Source: Hyposmocoma kahamanoa
Taxonomy: Eukaryota; Arthropoda; Insecta; Lepidoptera; Cosmopterigidae
DNA: 64,000 bases
NCBI RefSeq assembly: GCF_003589595.1
Contig: NW_020653750.1
Span: 3,235,836-3,299,835 of the forward strand
Direction: 5' to 3'
Shown: positions 35,560 to 47,900 of the stretch, piece by piece
Numbering within the stretch: position 1 is the stretch's first letter
Layout of the letters: the number at the start of each line of letters is the position of its first letter
The notes under the pieces: generated by a model
The model's database searches: none
The model's input: the letters and a program-made list of their open reading frames with translations, nothing else
What the model was told of the DNA's origin: nothing
Position numbers and translations under genes: made by a program

Positions 35560-35778
35560 TTTTTTTTTATGATAACAAGTGACAGGACCAACAAATTATG
35601 CATTTGGTGGTAAGTGACACGCCTGTCCATAAGCAGCGCCACTCAGAGCTTTTAATCGCAAAAATGTAAGAGTACTGCCCCTACACCCTGAGATATAAGT
35701 TCATAAGTCCCATGTGTCCGTAATTTCACCAGCATCCTTAACCGAAACGAGAGTAATGCACATATTACTGCTTAGCGG
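35560..35778 (-). repeat. Family A repeat, head truncated
   Basis: It starts TTTTTTTTTATGATAACAAG and ends at TTACTGCTTAGCGG. Confidence 0.83.
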
Positions 35779-35869
35779 TTTAAGTTCGGTTCTTACCCAT
35801 AAGCATTGTCATAGATTTAACCAACAGTCGAGGAACTGAAATAAGACCAGTCGCTACCTAGGCCCATAT

Positions 35870-35965
35870 AGCAACGCTGCACGCTTTCTGGTTCCACTCG
35901 CGCCAGTCACCAACGATACGTCTGCGCGTGCGACCGTATCGGTTGCGCGGGTGTGCTACAACTTT
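35870..35965. promoter_or_regulatory. GC-rich island, possible promoter
   Basis: A CG-rich stretch (GTCTGCGCGTGCGACCGTAT, GGTTGCGCGGGTGTGC) in AT-rich DNA, about 1.2 kb before the dynein gene. GC-rich patches of this kind often mark 5' exons or promoters in such genomes, but no start site can be fixed. Confidence 0.2.
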
Positions 35966-37117
35966 CGTGCGGATTTACTATAGTGTAGTGTTATTTATTA
36001 CTTACTTAATGTTAGATACCAAAACATTGATACCGTAGTATTACGATACCGTGTAATATGTGATGTGAAGTGGCGAAATGTGATTGCACTATTGTGTATT
36101 GCTGGGTATTGTTTACCTTTCCATGGTAAGGAAGTGTTTTCATTATTTTATGGGTTCGTCGACGTTGCAATGGTTTACCTGTTAACGTGCTTATATTTAA
36201 AATTTGCATTCACTGTACTGATTATTTCATGCCTTTTATGCTTGTTAAAAAAATAAACGTCTTTGTGATTCCTTGAAATGTTACATTGACAAAATTTACA
36301 AAGGCTATACAGAGTTAATCGCGTATCGTACGAAAGAAGTGTTATAGAAAAAATATTTTAACTTATGTATTTCACACTATCTAGTGGAAATTTTGAATTT
36401 ATTATTTACCTATTATTTTTAAAAAACAATAAAAAAAATTTAAAATCATTACGAAAGCTCACTGTATGTATAGAATTCATTAACAGATAGTTACAACAAA
36501 TCGCAATGTAAAGCATTTTGTTCAGTTTATACTAGATTATCTATGAAACAGGAATTACGGCCTGAATATTCTTAAGGTTTCAACACTTTGTCTCCACTCA
36601 CATTATATGGTATCATGTATTTATTACCATCGAACTCAATGCATATTAATGCAGACCGCATAACAACACCTTTACCGCCACAACGTGGTTGCGACACTTC
36701 CTAGTCTTACGAGAAACAATGCGTAAGCGTGCCACATCCAGACAAAAACAATATTGTTCTATTTTTATTCTTTTACGAAATATCAAGTAGATCATCTGAA
36801 ATCAAAGAAGTTTTTTTTTTTTAAATTGCTACTACCTGTATAGCACATTCATAACTTCCAAAAATTCTTGGTTTGCAATATTGGGTAGCTACAGAACAGC
36901 TGAAATATTATCAACTAGCGACCTTTAAATAATACAAGGACACAAGTGTTTCTATTACTTACTACATTACGTCACGCCTTATATGAATTTACTTTGTTGT
37001 CAAAACCATAGCTCACTGGAGTTAGTAGTAATTTTCACAAGTTACACTATTTTACGAAGTTACTATTCAATTTCATGAGATTGTAAAGGACGATCAATTT
37101 ACAACGATAAAAGCAGA

Positions 37118-38854
37118 ATGCTGAAGTCAACGTTCGAATATACCAAACAACGAAGAACATTTGGACGTGAACCAATTTTTTCAATAGTGCATGCGCAAAT
37201 GTTAGACTCCATCGCCCCAAATAAAGAAGAACAAAACCAATACGTACTCCGCAATCCTGTACACCGTGAAGCACAAGCAGTATTGCCGCAATCTGAACAT
37301 GAAGCTAATACGAAGCAATTGATAATTCGCGAGCAAGGCATTAATCATGCTGAAGGCGGTTGGCCTCGGGACGTTCAAAGGGAGAATGAAGAACACGTGC
37401 AACGCTACGTTCGTCGCTTAACTCACGAGGATCACTATATTAATGCAGTTGCGAACGCATCTGGTGCCTTAAAGCACTGTTTAGACCAAAACAACGCCAT
37501 CGACATGTATACGATCTATTTTTCAAATTTTCCATCTCAAGAACCAGTCGAAAAATACTGCATACGAACCGTTAATACATTCCGTGATGATTTGCATCGA
37601 AGTGTCTCATGCTTAGATTGGACACATGACGTCAATTCAAAGGTAGTAGCTTCACACTATTATTTCGCACAAGGAACGAATCCTAGTCAATTCTGCTGTC
37701 ATGTATGGGACACACAAAATCAAAACAAACCCGTACATGAGCTAGATCCAAGTCATCCATGTTGGCGACTTGCTTGCTCTCCTGTGGACCCTGAAATTGT
37801 CATATGTGGTTTAGAAAATGGTACAGTATGCGTTTTCGATATCCGGGAAGGCCGGAATTCTGTACTTCAAAGTTCGATCTACAATTCTCATACCCAACCC
37901 ATCACAGGATTACTCTACACACACAATCGCACTGGTACGGAATTTTATACCGGCTCTCCAGATGGACAATGCATGTGGTGGGATATCCGTGATCTTTCTG
38001 AACCGACAGATCGTGTTCCGATTTCCATTAAATTATCTTCTAATCAAAAGCCAAGTTTAGCCAACGCTGAAGGTGTTAGTGCTATTCAGTTCGATAAAGG
38101 CGTTCCTACTAAATTCTTAGTTGGAACCGAAACTGGATATGTTGTTAATGGAAACCGTATGGGTAAAACTCATTCTGAGGTTTTATATTCATATTATAAA
38201 ACTCACGAAGGAGTCGTTCGCAAAGTACAACGCAGCCCGTGTACTTTTAGAATGTTTTTGACTTGCGGTGAATGGGATGTGCGCATTTGGAGTGAAGAAG
38301 TAAGAACAGCGCCCATTATAGTCACTAAACCATACAAATACGAAGTAGTTGACGCAGCTTGGGCACCACAACGATATTCTAGCTACATGGCAGTGTGTAA
38401 CGGCGGGATAATCTATTATTGGGATTTCCTTCGCAAGTACAAAGATCCAGTCGCTGCTTTACAACTATCATCTCATCCTCTCACCACTGTTGCGCCACAC
38501 CCTGACGGCGAACTAGTTATAACAGGTGATGAAAATGGTACTATATTTTTATTGCATTTGTCGGAAAATATGGCATTTCCCGACGTAAACAACAAATCTC
38601 TTATGGGTAAAACTTACGAAAGGGAAACAAAACGTGAACATATTTTGGATAATCGAGTCAAAGAAATTAATTTAAAGAAACGAGAAGAAGAAGCAGCCAC
38701 TGCCGCAGCGGCTATTTCGGAAGAAGAAATTCTAGAAGAAGAAGATCCAGATAGAGAAACTGAAGAGGAATATTTTAGAATCGTAAAAGAGGAGCTGTAT
38801 AATATGTACGGAACATCAGAAATTGGTGATCTCTCTAGTCCTGATCATAATTAA
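37118..38854 (+). CDS. Axonemal dynein intermediate chain, DNAI2 type (intronless)
   Basis: The 578-residue product is a WD-repeat intermediate chain of the outer dynein arm. In this family the chain links dynein heavy chains to cargo-side light chains in cilia and sperm flagella. The N-terminal region carries the family block HEANT (residues 61-65) followed by GGWPRDV (80-86). WD-type strands end at about residues 192-198 (CHVWD), 237-242 (CVFDI), 285-290 (MWWDI), 388-393 (VRIWSE) and 432-436 (IYYWD). The tail from about 500 is charged and helical, with an acidic run at 532-553, as in DNAI2. The length is close to the roughly 600 residues known for the family. The first ATG is used because family similarity (tyrosine/lysine-rich start, then the NPV motif) begins at once. 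The frame is uninterrupted over 1.7 kb with no introns, which suggests a retrocopy or intron loss. Expression in testis is an inference. Orthology to one particular insect paralog is not settled. Confidence 0.93.
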   Translation: MLKSTFEYTKQRRTFGREPIFSIVHAQMLDSIAPNKEEQNQYVLRNPVHREAQAVLPQSEHEANTKQLIIREQGINHAEGGWPRDVQRENEEHVQRYVRRLTHEDHYINAVANASGALKHCLDQNNAIDMYTIYFSNFPSQEPVEKYCIRTVNTFRDDLHRSVSCLDWTHDVNSKVVASHYYFAQGTNPSQFCCHVWDTQNQNKPVHELDPSHPCWRLACSPVDPEIVICGLENGTVCVFDIREGRNSVLQSSIYNSHTQPITGLLYTHNRTGTEFYTGSPDGQCMWWDIRDLSEPTDRVPISIKLSSNQKPSLANAEGVSAIQFDKGVPTKFLVGTETGYVVNGNRMGKTHSEVLYSYYKTHEGVVRKVQRSPCTFRMFLTCGEWDVRIWSEEVRTAPIIVTKPYKYEVVDAAWAPQRYSSYMAVCNGGIIYYWDFLRKYKDPVAALQLSSHPLTTVAPHPDGELVITGDENGTIFLLHLSENMAFPDVNNKSLMGKTYERETKREHILDNRVKEINLKKREEEAATAAAAISEEEILEEEDPDRETEEEYFRIVKEELYNMYGTSEIGDLSSPDHN

Positions 38855-38862
38855 ATAAAAAG
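38855..38862 (+). terminator. Poly(A) signal of the dynein chain gene
   Basis: AATAAA lies directly after the stop codon region (TTAAATAAAAAG), giving a very short 3' UTR if used. Other A-rich hexamers follow within 200 bp, such as the AAAATAAAG near 39,035. Confidence 0.45.
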
Positions 38863-39289
38863 AAATATCGAGTTCTTAGTAAAAAGAGTAAAAAGAAATA
38901 CTTATACACGTACATTCATTTGATGAAAACAATGTACTAATACTAATAAATTCGTCCATCTATTCTATCGTGTTAAACATGTTATATTTTCTAAATTATA
39001 TATGTAGGTTTTGTAGAAATCTCTCCCCATTAAAAATAAAGTAGTAAGTTGATTTAATCTCCTATTAAAAATATCGAGGCCTTGTAATCCTCACTTATAA
39101 TCAATCCCGGATGTTTGGTGTGGTCGAGGAGCCCGCATGTACAAGACAGATCCGGCGAGGGCCATGACCGCCAATACATCTTACGCACAACAAATATAGC
39201 TCGACCCGTGGAAATTGTCGTTTCCCCGGCCGTTGTATGGGTGATAAATGAATGAGGAGGGCAGGGAAGACCTTGTTTGAATGGTAGCG

Positions 39290-39440
39290 TAAATTACTCG
39301 TAGGTTGAGTTGCGTGTACAAAAGTGCGTCACAAGCAACTTTCACCACTTAGTACCCGCGCGCAGTCACTGTGAGCGCCGTTTTCATTTCACACCGCGTT
39401 CCCCTTTGAGCTATGCAGCGTGGAATTGAAGCATTTCGTT
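39290..39440. promoter_or_regulatory. GC-rich island, possible promoter or 5' exon of the PPxY gene
   Basis: ACCCGCGCGCAGTCACTGTG and ACACCGCGTTCCCCTTTGAG stand out in AT-rich DNA, 2.5 kb before the exon at 41,856 which has an acceptor and so needs an upstream exon. No donor can be chosen with confidence. Confidence 0.22.
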
Positions 39441-40572
39441 GAGCATTGCAACAATAGATTGTTATCATGTTAACATTATTGGTATTAATATTTTTCATTG
39501 TTTATAGAACTTCGATACTTAAGTAAGTATCATAACACAAAAGTTTTCCGTAGTCAGTAGTACAATGCATTAATTTGGTCTTACTAATAAACATTGGTTA
39601 GGCACTTTTGCAATTGAATGTTCCTTTTTTACGTCTCTCTTAATGTATAGCATCAGCCTAGTTCTGCAACCAATATGTTACATCCCTATTTAACATGCTA
39701 AATTTGTAACTAAACAAGTAGCCCAGCGTTACTTGCTGAAAACTTTATTAATCGTCTGCTACTAATTATAACACAAAGAATTTACCGACATACAGTTTAC
39801 TATTAATTTACGTACTTAATCAGCAGTTTCAAAGATAGTAAAACTTAATAACATGTTCAAGTATCTAATGAAATCGTATCAAAGACACGCACTAAAATGG
39901 TATTCGCAAAGTAGCACACGGCTATGTAGGTTAATGCCTACACCAATAAATACCATGAATGAGCAGGTTCTTAGGACGTCAAAAGCTGGTTCTTAACCAT
40001 AAGCGGCTTAGGATTTTTTTCGTTTACCTTCATATTATTTTAATAGTGCTTAAGTTTAAACGTCATTGACACATACTTGAGCGAGTACAAAGTAATAAAT
40101 GTGAATATATATGGAAACTGGTACTATCATACAAATACAACCAATACGTACCATGTATTCAATGCTGATTACTTTCAAATTCCTTTTATCTGAACTCATT
40201 AGAATGAAAATCATCAAATAAAAAACTTAAACATAAAAACAATCAAGAAATGTATTTTTCTCTAAACAATAAGAGATTAACTTTAGACTTACGATTTTTA
40301 TCGCTTACGTTAGCTGTTGAACCTTGGTATAATATTTTATAACAATTGTGAAACTCGATTTGACTCGGGTCACGATCTTCTAAAAAATCCGGCTAGGTCA
40401 AAAGATTAAAAGAGCATTGTCAACGCTACTCTTGTAATATCAGCATGCCAGAAAAAATGCTGCATCACCAAAACATTTTGTTTCATGTATGAATACTCAA
40501 TATTCGAAACTTTAAATATTAATTTAATTTTACTCATTTTTCTATATTAGATTTAGCTGTAGTTTTAGCTTT

Positions 40573-40888
40573 AAGTAGCAGTAGAGCTCCATGTGAAAAA
40601 GTTCGTCCAGGGAAGTACTGCCACCTTACCTATTTCTGCCGCCAAACAGTAATGTCAGCATTGCTATGTTCCAGTTTTGAAGGGTAAGGGTGCTCGTGAA
40701 ATTGCAGGCACATGGGACTTGTCAACTTATGTCTCAGAGTGACGGGCGCAGTGGCAGTGCCCCTCATATCTTTGCGATTTACAGCTCTGAGTGTCACAGT
40801 AATGTTAAAAGTTATGGACAGGCGTGTAGCTTACCATCAGGTGCACGACTTGTCGTCCCGTGACTTGATATTATAAAAAAAAAGAAAA
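40573..40888 (+). repeat. Family A repeat, near complete
   Basis: It runs from AGTAGCAGTAGAGCTCCATG to TATTATAAAAAAAAAGAAAA. A good reference copy. Confidence 0.88.
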
Positions 40889-41855
40889 GCTTATAATATT
40901 GTCTTGCACTTGACTTGTATAAACTCTAAGCAATAACTTGATGAATCAAATTAACAAACACTTCTACTTTTGTAAATGTCATGGAACATTATTAACGTAC
41001 AACTTTCAGCAATGTTTTTTTAACTGCTTTTTCACTAAAGTAGAATCAATCATTTATTCCATAGGTAAAATTTTTACACTTGAAAACGTGATTTTTAAGC
41101 TACTGAACAGAATCACACACCAACTCATGTTTTTCATTTAAAAATTGCATAATAGTAGCAAGCACACATTCAACGAAAGTATTAAGCTTGTTGCGTATGA
41201 GAAATGTATAAACGATACATTGTGTAAATTACATCAATAATTACCATGGAAGCAACTAAGCATATCGGAGGGGCATGCGCGTAGGCAGATGCCTCAACAA
41301 TCAGGAGTCGAACACCGAATGCCAATGTCATCTAATTTGCAAGCTCGCCTTACTGTTACTTCTTTAGTCGATACGATATACAAACATGGACCATCTAACC
41401 GATATGGAAAACATGTAAAATAAAAATTAGTAAGTCCTATCACCAATGGAGGCAGACCGCAATAATGTACGGAACTTTTGGAAAGGTCACACAGTTAACA
41501 TTTGCTTAGGTCTTTGGCATACAGACTGTATCATATGACACACCTAAATACAGTTCTTTAGATTGCCTATAAAATATATTAATTATTTATTCGTTATATG
41601 CAATATAATCAAGCACGCATAATGTATATGTCTTTATTAATAAAAGAACCTGTAGTGATACACTTTTGTGCAAAATAAAGTCCATTATTTGTTCTGAGGC
41701 TACTATCGAAGGGAGTTCTACATCAAAGGCTGTGTTATGGATACAATCATTGTAATCAGCTCTAACGAACGACCTATAAATTATACAGTGAAAACAACAA
41801 GATAACATTAGTAAGTATGTATTGAAGTTCAGAAATATTCATATTGGTGTTACAG

Positions 41856-41981
41856 GACGCAATGGGTAGCGCTGTGCGATGACGTGCGCGGTGCTGGTGG
41901 CGCTGGCGCTGCTGGTGACTGCAAGCGCGGCGCGTGCGCAGCTCCGTCCTGCCGACGCGCCGCCACCACTCAACGATACAA
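41856..41981 (+). CDS. Exon with start codon and signal peptide
   Basis: A candidate acceptor (GGTGTTACAG) precedes 41856, so an upstream 5' UTR exon is likely. The main ATG is at 41879. It encodes a hydrophobic leader followed by a proline-rich linker (APPPLND). The donor is A|GTCAGT at 41982, leaving phase 1. The segment is very GC-rich against its AT-rich surroundings, as is the next exon. Confidence 0.8.
41862..41882 (+). promoter_or_regulatory. Six-codon upstream ORF overlapping the main start codon
   Basis: ATGGGTAGCGCTGTGCGATGA encodes six residues and a stop. Its TGA (41880-41882) overlaps the main ATG (41879-41881) as ATGA. The upstream ATG has G at -3 and G at +4, a good context. 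Such overlap can couple termination and re-initiation or reduce translation of the main frame. The role here is inference and depends on the leader being transcribed as drawn. Confidence 0.6.
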
Positions 41982-44900
41982 GTCAGTGTTTTTTTTATTT
42001 AGTTTTAAATTTATGTAAATGATGTAGTTATAGAATTCAAATGAATTCACAAACTTCACATTACAACCTTGATAAGTCTGCTCAGAATTACCTAGGCAAC
42101 ATTAAATCTATTACATTTATCAAAATTCTTTGGTAATTGCTATAGAACCATTCTTCTGAAGTGTATTCTTGTATTTGTGGAGCTATTCTGTACAAAAAGC
42201 AAATGTTCCATTTACAAGGAAGTATCAATCACGCAACGAATTGCTGTTCTCAACCAGCAATTCATCTCAGTTTACGATATAACAAACTGTAAAACACCTT
42301 ATACGTAACAAATTCCTACGGATATTATCATGACGCAACACCGTCTTGCCCGTGTAATTTATCTAGCAATAACTGAACTAGAACTATACAGGCTGATCGG
42401 TATGAGAAGATTTAATAAAGTTTAGATAAGCTGATTTGACTGAATGATTTTAAATGAATAAACAGCCCGCAACATTAGCCTTTGCATATAGGATACAGAC
42501 CTCGATTTAAATCTAATCTGTTTTTAACATATATATAAGATATAACTAGCAACTATATATAAGATATAATTAGTAGCAATAGAGCTCCTTGTGAAAGAGT
42601 TCGTCCAGGGTAGTTCTGCCACCTTACCTATTTCTGCCGCCAAGCAATAATGTCAGATTACTGTGTTCTGGTTTTGAAGGGTGCTGGTGAAATCACGGGT
42701 ACATGAGACTTGTCGACTTATGTCTCAGAGTGCCGGGCACAGTGCCTCTCAAAATTTTGCGATTTAAAGTTCTAAGTGGCACTGCAACTGTTATGGATAG
42801 GCGTGTAGCCTACCATAAGGCGCACGAATTGTCCGTCCTGTCACTTGTGATTATAAAAAAAAAACTTTTTATAAAAAAACTGACCTCAAAAGTGTGTTGA
42901 ATCTCCAATTTGTCAAGTTTTATTGAAATCGGTTAACGGAAAGTGGCTGACATTCAATAAACCAAATTCATCCCCTAATTTGCCACCTTTAGTGCATCCT
43001 GAAGCATTACACCCAAGAGGTTGGCAACATTTTTCTTTTTTATGGTGTATTTTTTGGCGGAAGTAGCTACCAACCCATTTATCAGAATAAATATAATCAT
43101 ATTATAATATGACTATATTTATAATAATTGCATGTCAGTCGATACGCAGTTATTATAAGCGTGTACGATGTTGTGGCACCCTGTAACAGAGCATCATCAA
43201 AGACGATCTGTTTAAGCAAGTGCGCTTTACCACTCGCAACAGTTGTGTATGAAGTCAGCGTATGAACCATTGCTCTATAAAAGCCAATTAGTCTTTAATT
43301 CAATGAAATCGTTTGCTCTCTGTGGACGATGAATTCTGTCCAGATGCATTAACTTATTAAATCATTCCACTGTCGTTTCATTCACTACACTCAAAATTAT
43401 GTAGTTGAAGCTATACTTTTATAAACATTGTTCTCATAAATCGCATGATGAATTTTGAAAACAAATGTATGAAACAGCTAGTATAATACATTAGGTGAAC
43501 TTTAAAAACTATACATTTATCGTAGCAATGGAGCTCCTTTCCAATGAGTTCATCAAGGGAAATACTGCCATCTTACCTATTTCTGCCCTCTTAAGGTGAC
43601 GAGCGCAATAGCAGTGCCCCATAGGCCCTGAGTGGATGTGCCACTGTTACAGACAAGCGTGTAGCTTACCACCAGGCGCACGATTTATTCGTCCTTCACG
43701 CCCTTTTCCCGTTGGGGTAGTTAGTGGGTATATTTCAATTTTTATATTAAAAATTAGTTCTATTTTGGTAATTGAAAGTGATTAACGTAACAATGCAATT
43801 ATAATAAATATGTCAGACAACAACGCCAATGGCCTGGTCTCAAACTAGGGAATTACCTGTACTATGAGTACCCGAGTGACGGGATCACTATGGGGCACTT
43901 CCCAGAATACCAATACCAAAACTAATTTAGAAATTAATCCTACCGGAAATCGAACCCGGGACCCAGCGTCCACAGCGTAACCCGTTGAGCTACCGTGGTC
44001 GTCAAAGATGAGTAAAATAATTGAATATATTGATTGATAGTAATTAACACTCATTCCATATTAAATTAAAGTTTGTTTGATGCTAAATTGCTGTAGAACA
44101 AAGAAACAGCGTAAATCAAAATAAGTAGTACCAAACGCCAGTGACCAGTCAATCGGTCAGTACCGTTAATTGGACGACATCGGCACACTAATCGCATATT
44201 GCGCTTTCCCTTTGGAAAGGATCGTACACCGAAGCTGATTTATACATAAACTGCTAAGTCAACGGTGATTTCGAAATTGTGCCCACCTTTTTCTAAGTCA
44301 TCGCTTAATCAAGTCGCAAGTCATTTTCGATGGCTATACAATGCGGCAAAAAAGATACAGTTGCTTATGACTCTACATTTTGTTTGTATAATTGTAAGAA
44401 TAGGTTCTATAAAGTACCCAAGATTCCTAAATCGCAGTTTTCATAAGTTAGTAATTTTCCATAATAATATTTAAATCAACGATATCTATGTACTTTAAGT
44501 AAACACAAAAGATCACTTTTATCACAATTAAGAACTAAGTAAACGATTTTATGAAATCATTTTTTATTCAGACCCGCTAAGCTGATCATATGATGACGGT
44601 GGCACAAAAGATATGTCTTAGGCATACTGTTAAGTTGCCCCAAAACTGACTGCTTTGCTCTGTTTTTAATGATCGACACGTGTAACCAAACAAAACGAGT
44701 AAATGTATAAGCAACAAACGGTAGCTATCGTATTTTTATTCGATCGCACTCGTGACAGACAAAATTGAGTAAATATGTAAGAAACAGACGATAGCTATCG
44801 TATTTTTAACCGGCTTTGAAAAAAGGAGGAGGTTCTCAATTCAACTTTGTTTCGTTTTTGTATGCATGTTACGCGATAACTCCTGTATTTGTTAACCGAT

Positions 44901-47900
44901 TTTGATGATTCTTTTTTTGTTGGAAAAAAGGTACCTCGGTAGTAGACACTGGAATTTAAATTAGGCGTGGGTGCCTACGAAATTATTTGACCCTGATGTT
45001 TATCGATTGCTAACAAGCGACAGCAACGATCAATAAAATAAAGCAAATATTTCAGCTCATAGATCCATCGATCGTCAAAGCACAGCACGTCGAGCGCCAA
45101 TAACGACGTCACAAGAGGTATCACTAAAAAACTTGGACATATCGAAAACGCACACTAATGCTGTTGTAGCGCCACTCTGGACTTTTTTTATAAAAAATAG
45201 GTACGCATCCTCCATCTCACTTGATGGACAGTGCTGATGAGGTCGACGATGCAGCATGCACACCTAAATAATACCTATTCACTCTCGCCTTAAAAAGGTT
45301 CAAATTATAGAGTTCGAGGAATAAGTCCGCAGGTGGGGGATTCCACTCTCTAGCCGCTCGCCAAATAAATGTGGAAGTGAAACGCTTCGTCCGAATCCTC
45401 GGAATATCCACAACATAGGGGTGGAATCCCAGCCAACGTCTAGCCCCCGATGATGGAAAGGGGAAGGCGGGATCATGTTATGCAATTAAAAACCGTACTG
45501 TTGTAAATATTGCCTATTTAATCCTCCGCCTTAATTTATAGTAGCGTAAGTATATTATGTGAAATTTGCGATATTAAATTATGATTTATTGAAACCGTGA
45601 CACACACCAACAATGGGGATCACAAGGAAATGCAGATAATGGCGTCACTCTTTGATATGGGTTAATTATTCTAACACAGCTTCTCACGCTGTTTTTTCGG
45701 TCGCCCATACATCTAGAAAATCTATCGACCTGTTATTGACAGAACGATATATATTACCGCCATAATGACTATGTTTGCCGTCGAGTGGGTGTGGTGAAAT
45801 TTCACGTTCACTCGTTGTGTCTGTAGGCAATAATCGAGTGAGTCGTGCACCTCAATACCATGCATATGTTACGCCCAAACACATCGTATTAGCATAGAAA
45901 TTCCGTAGCCGTATCAAGTTAGGTTTGGAACCCCAAACAATGATTTAATTCATAGCCCTGCGTCGCTTTGAAACAGTAGGAATGATTGCGTAATGTAATT
46001 TATTCATTATACCGGTTGGAAATGTTGAGCCGTGACTTAACTGAAAGCAAGGAAAACTTAGTAAGCTAGACTAATTGCCATGAACAGAGAGGTTATGAGT
46101 TATGACGTATAATTCTTCGGAAACGTGTGGGTCATGAAATAAAATTAAATAGCGTAGAACGAATATTTGCTAAATTTACTACTAATTTTAACTTTCGTTA
46201 TTTATGCCGTTGTTCAATAATAATAATAATAATCATTTATTCTCTCCCATTTACAAATAATTTTAAAACACATCCACGTGACTACACAATTACGACCAAG
46301 TGAGTACATAGCGGGAGACTGGTGCCCCAATTAGGTAGACGTTGTGATTAGCTTATTTGAAGTGAGTTATATAGTTGCTGAAAAAGAATAAAATAATTAA
46401 AACAAAGACTACTTAATTTAATACAATCTTAGTCTAACAGATTAAAAGTTATGAAATGAAAAAAACGTGCGTGCATGCGTGCGTGCTTGCGTGCGTGCTT
46501 TTAGAGAATAATTTTCTTTCGCACTCTATTTGCTTCTGTTGAATTTTGCTTAGTGAATTGTCTAGCGCCTTTGATAGTTGTGTTAAATGTGGGGCTATAA
46601 CTGAACTTGGAATTTTAATATTATTGCAGGATGTGGCATAGAATGCATTCGCTGTGGCGTAGACGGGTGCATCAAGTGCGCCCAGTTGCTGGTCTGGCCC
46701 GATGGTAACTGCGTTGTCGACTGCCCCTCCGGTACCCGGGAGTCCTGGGCTCATGATGATCACCTCATGGGCCGAATCTGCTACCCAGCTCACACTTATA
46801 ACGAGGTTTTTTTACCATTAACACACATAATTATGATTTCTGTTCTGTTCAATAATCGATAGGTAAAAATTTTCTATAACGGTCACTAATATACAGAGAT
46901 TTCGAACGCGCTCTAAAATCTATAAGTTAGAAATGTATCTACTGGGTTTAGACTATCCGTCTCTGGCGACAGTAGTGGTATTTCAGTTAACTTGGTGTGA
47001 GGCTGGTAATACAGACCTTTTAAGTAACTTCTTTATCATGTCACTCACTCACTTATTTCATGTCAGACATGTCCTTCTCACGTCATGTCCAGCCTTTTCA
47101 AAAGGCTGTTTTTTTTCTTCTGTTATTTATCTACCTGATGTAATGATAATAATACATTATGTACTCGTCATGTTGCCCATACCAGCCCATCACACACCAT
47201 ACCATATCAAGTGAAATGAGATCAGGATATCAAATTGTACACAACTGCTTATCGTTTAATCGCCGCGGATGGGGCAACAACGCCTTTGATACACATACTA
47301 TAAGGAAATGTTTTTTTTATCAAAAATAGGTGCGCATTTGCAATCCATCTCACCTGATGGAAAGTGATGATGAGGTTGAGGTCAGGTTTCATTTCAAATG
47401 TTAATCCTATTACAACATTTTATAATAATTTTCTAGTACATTTATTTCAAGTAACAATAGTCTTGTATGTGTTCATATATACTCGTATGTATATAGGTAC
47501 AAAGAATGTGCATTTGTTCTATTATTAGTTAAACTTAAAACTTAACTATACATAGGACGCGTGTAGCTCACAACAGTGTCGAGTATAAGACCATTTATCC
47601 CTATCCCTTAAGACGCGGAGAGCAGAGTTGACCCCTTTCACGCAAAGTGGAGTCAAAAACGTCCACACGCGCCAACATACCTGACGCGTTACAGTAATGG
47701 GGCATCCCCATCAACACTCAGAACGGGAATACTTTTCATGAACAATTTCAAGATTATTACTTTACCTACGGTTAAGCCGGAAGTTTACACACTTATTATA
47801 AATAGCAATTTATAAATTTCTACTAAAATTGTTTTCGAACTATGTAATTTCTAAAGCCAAGATTTATCCATCCTAGTCTAGCCTTCTAACAAACAAACGT

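Larger units (their letters stand above)
38863..41855. other. Intergenic between the dynein and membrane protein genes
   Basis: It holds the GC island at 39,290 and a family A copy. The upstream exon of the membrane protein gene must lie here or further left. Confidence 0.5.

Noticed and set aside
37047..38371. Small minus-strand and other-frame ORFs within the dynein gene
   Set aside because: Shadows of the 578-codon frame.
46449..46793. 114-codon minus-strand frame
   Set aside because: It is the antisense shadow of the GC-rich cysteine-repeat exon, whose plus-strand frame, splice sites and cysteine spacing are coherent.
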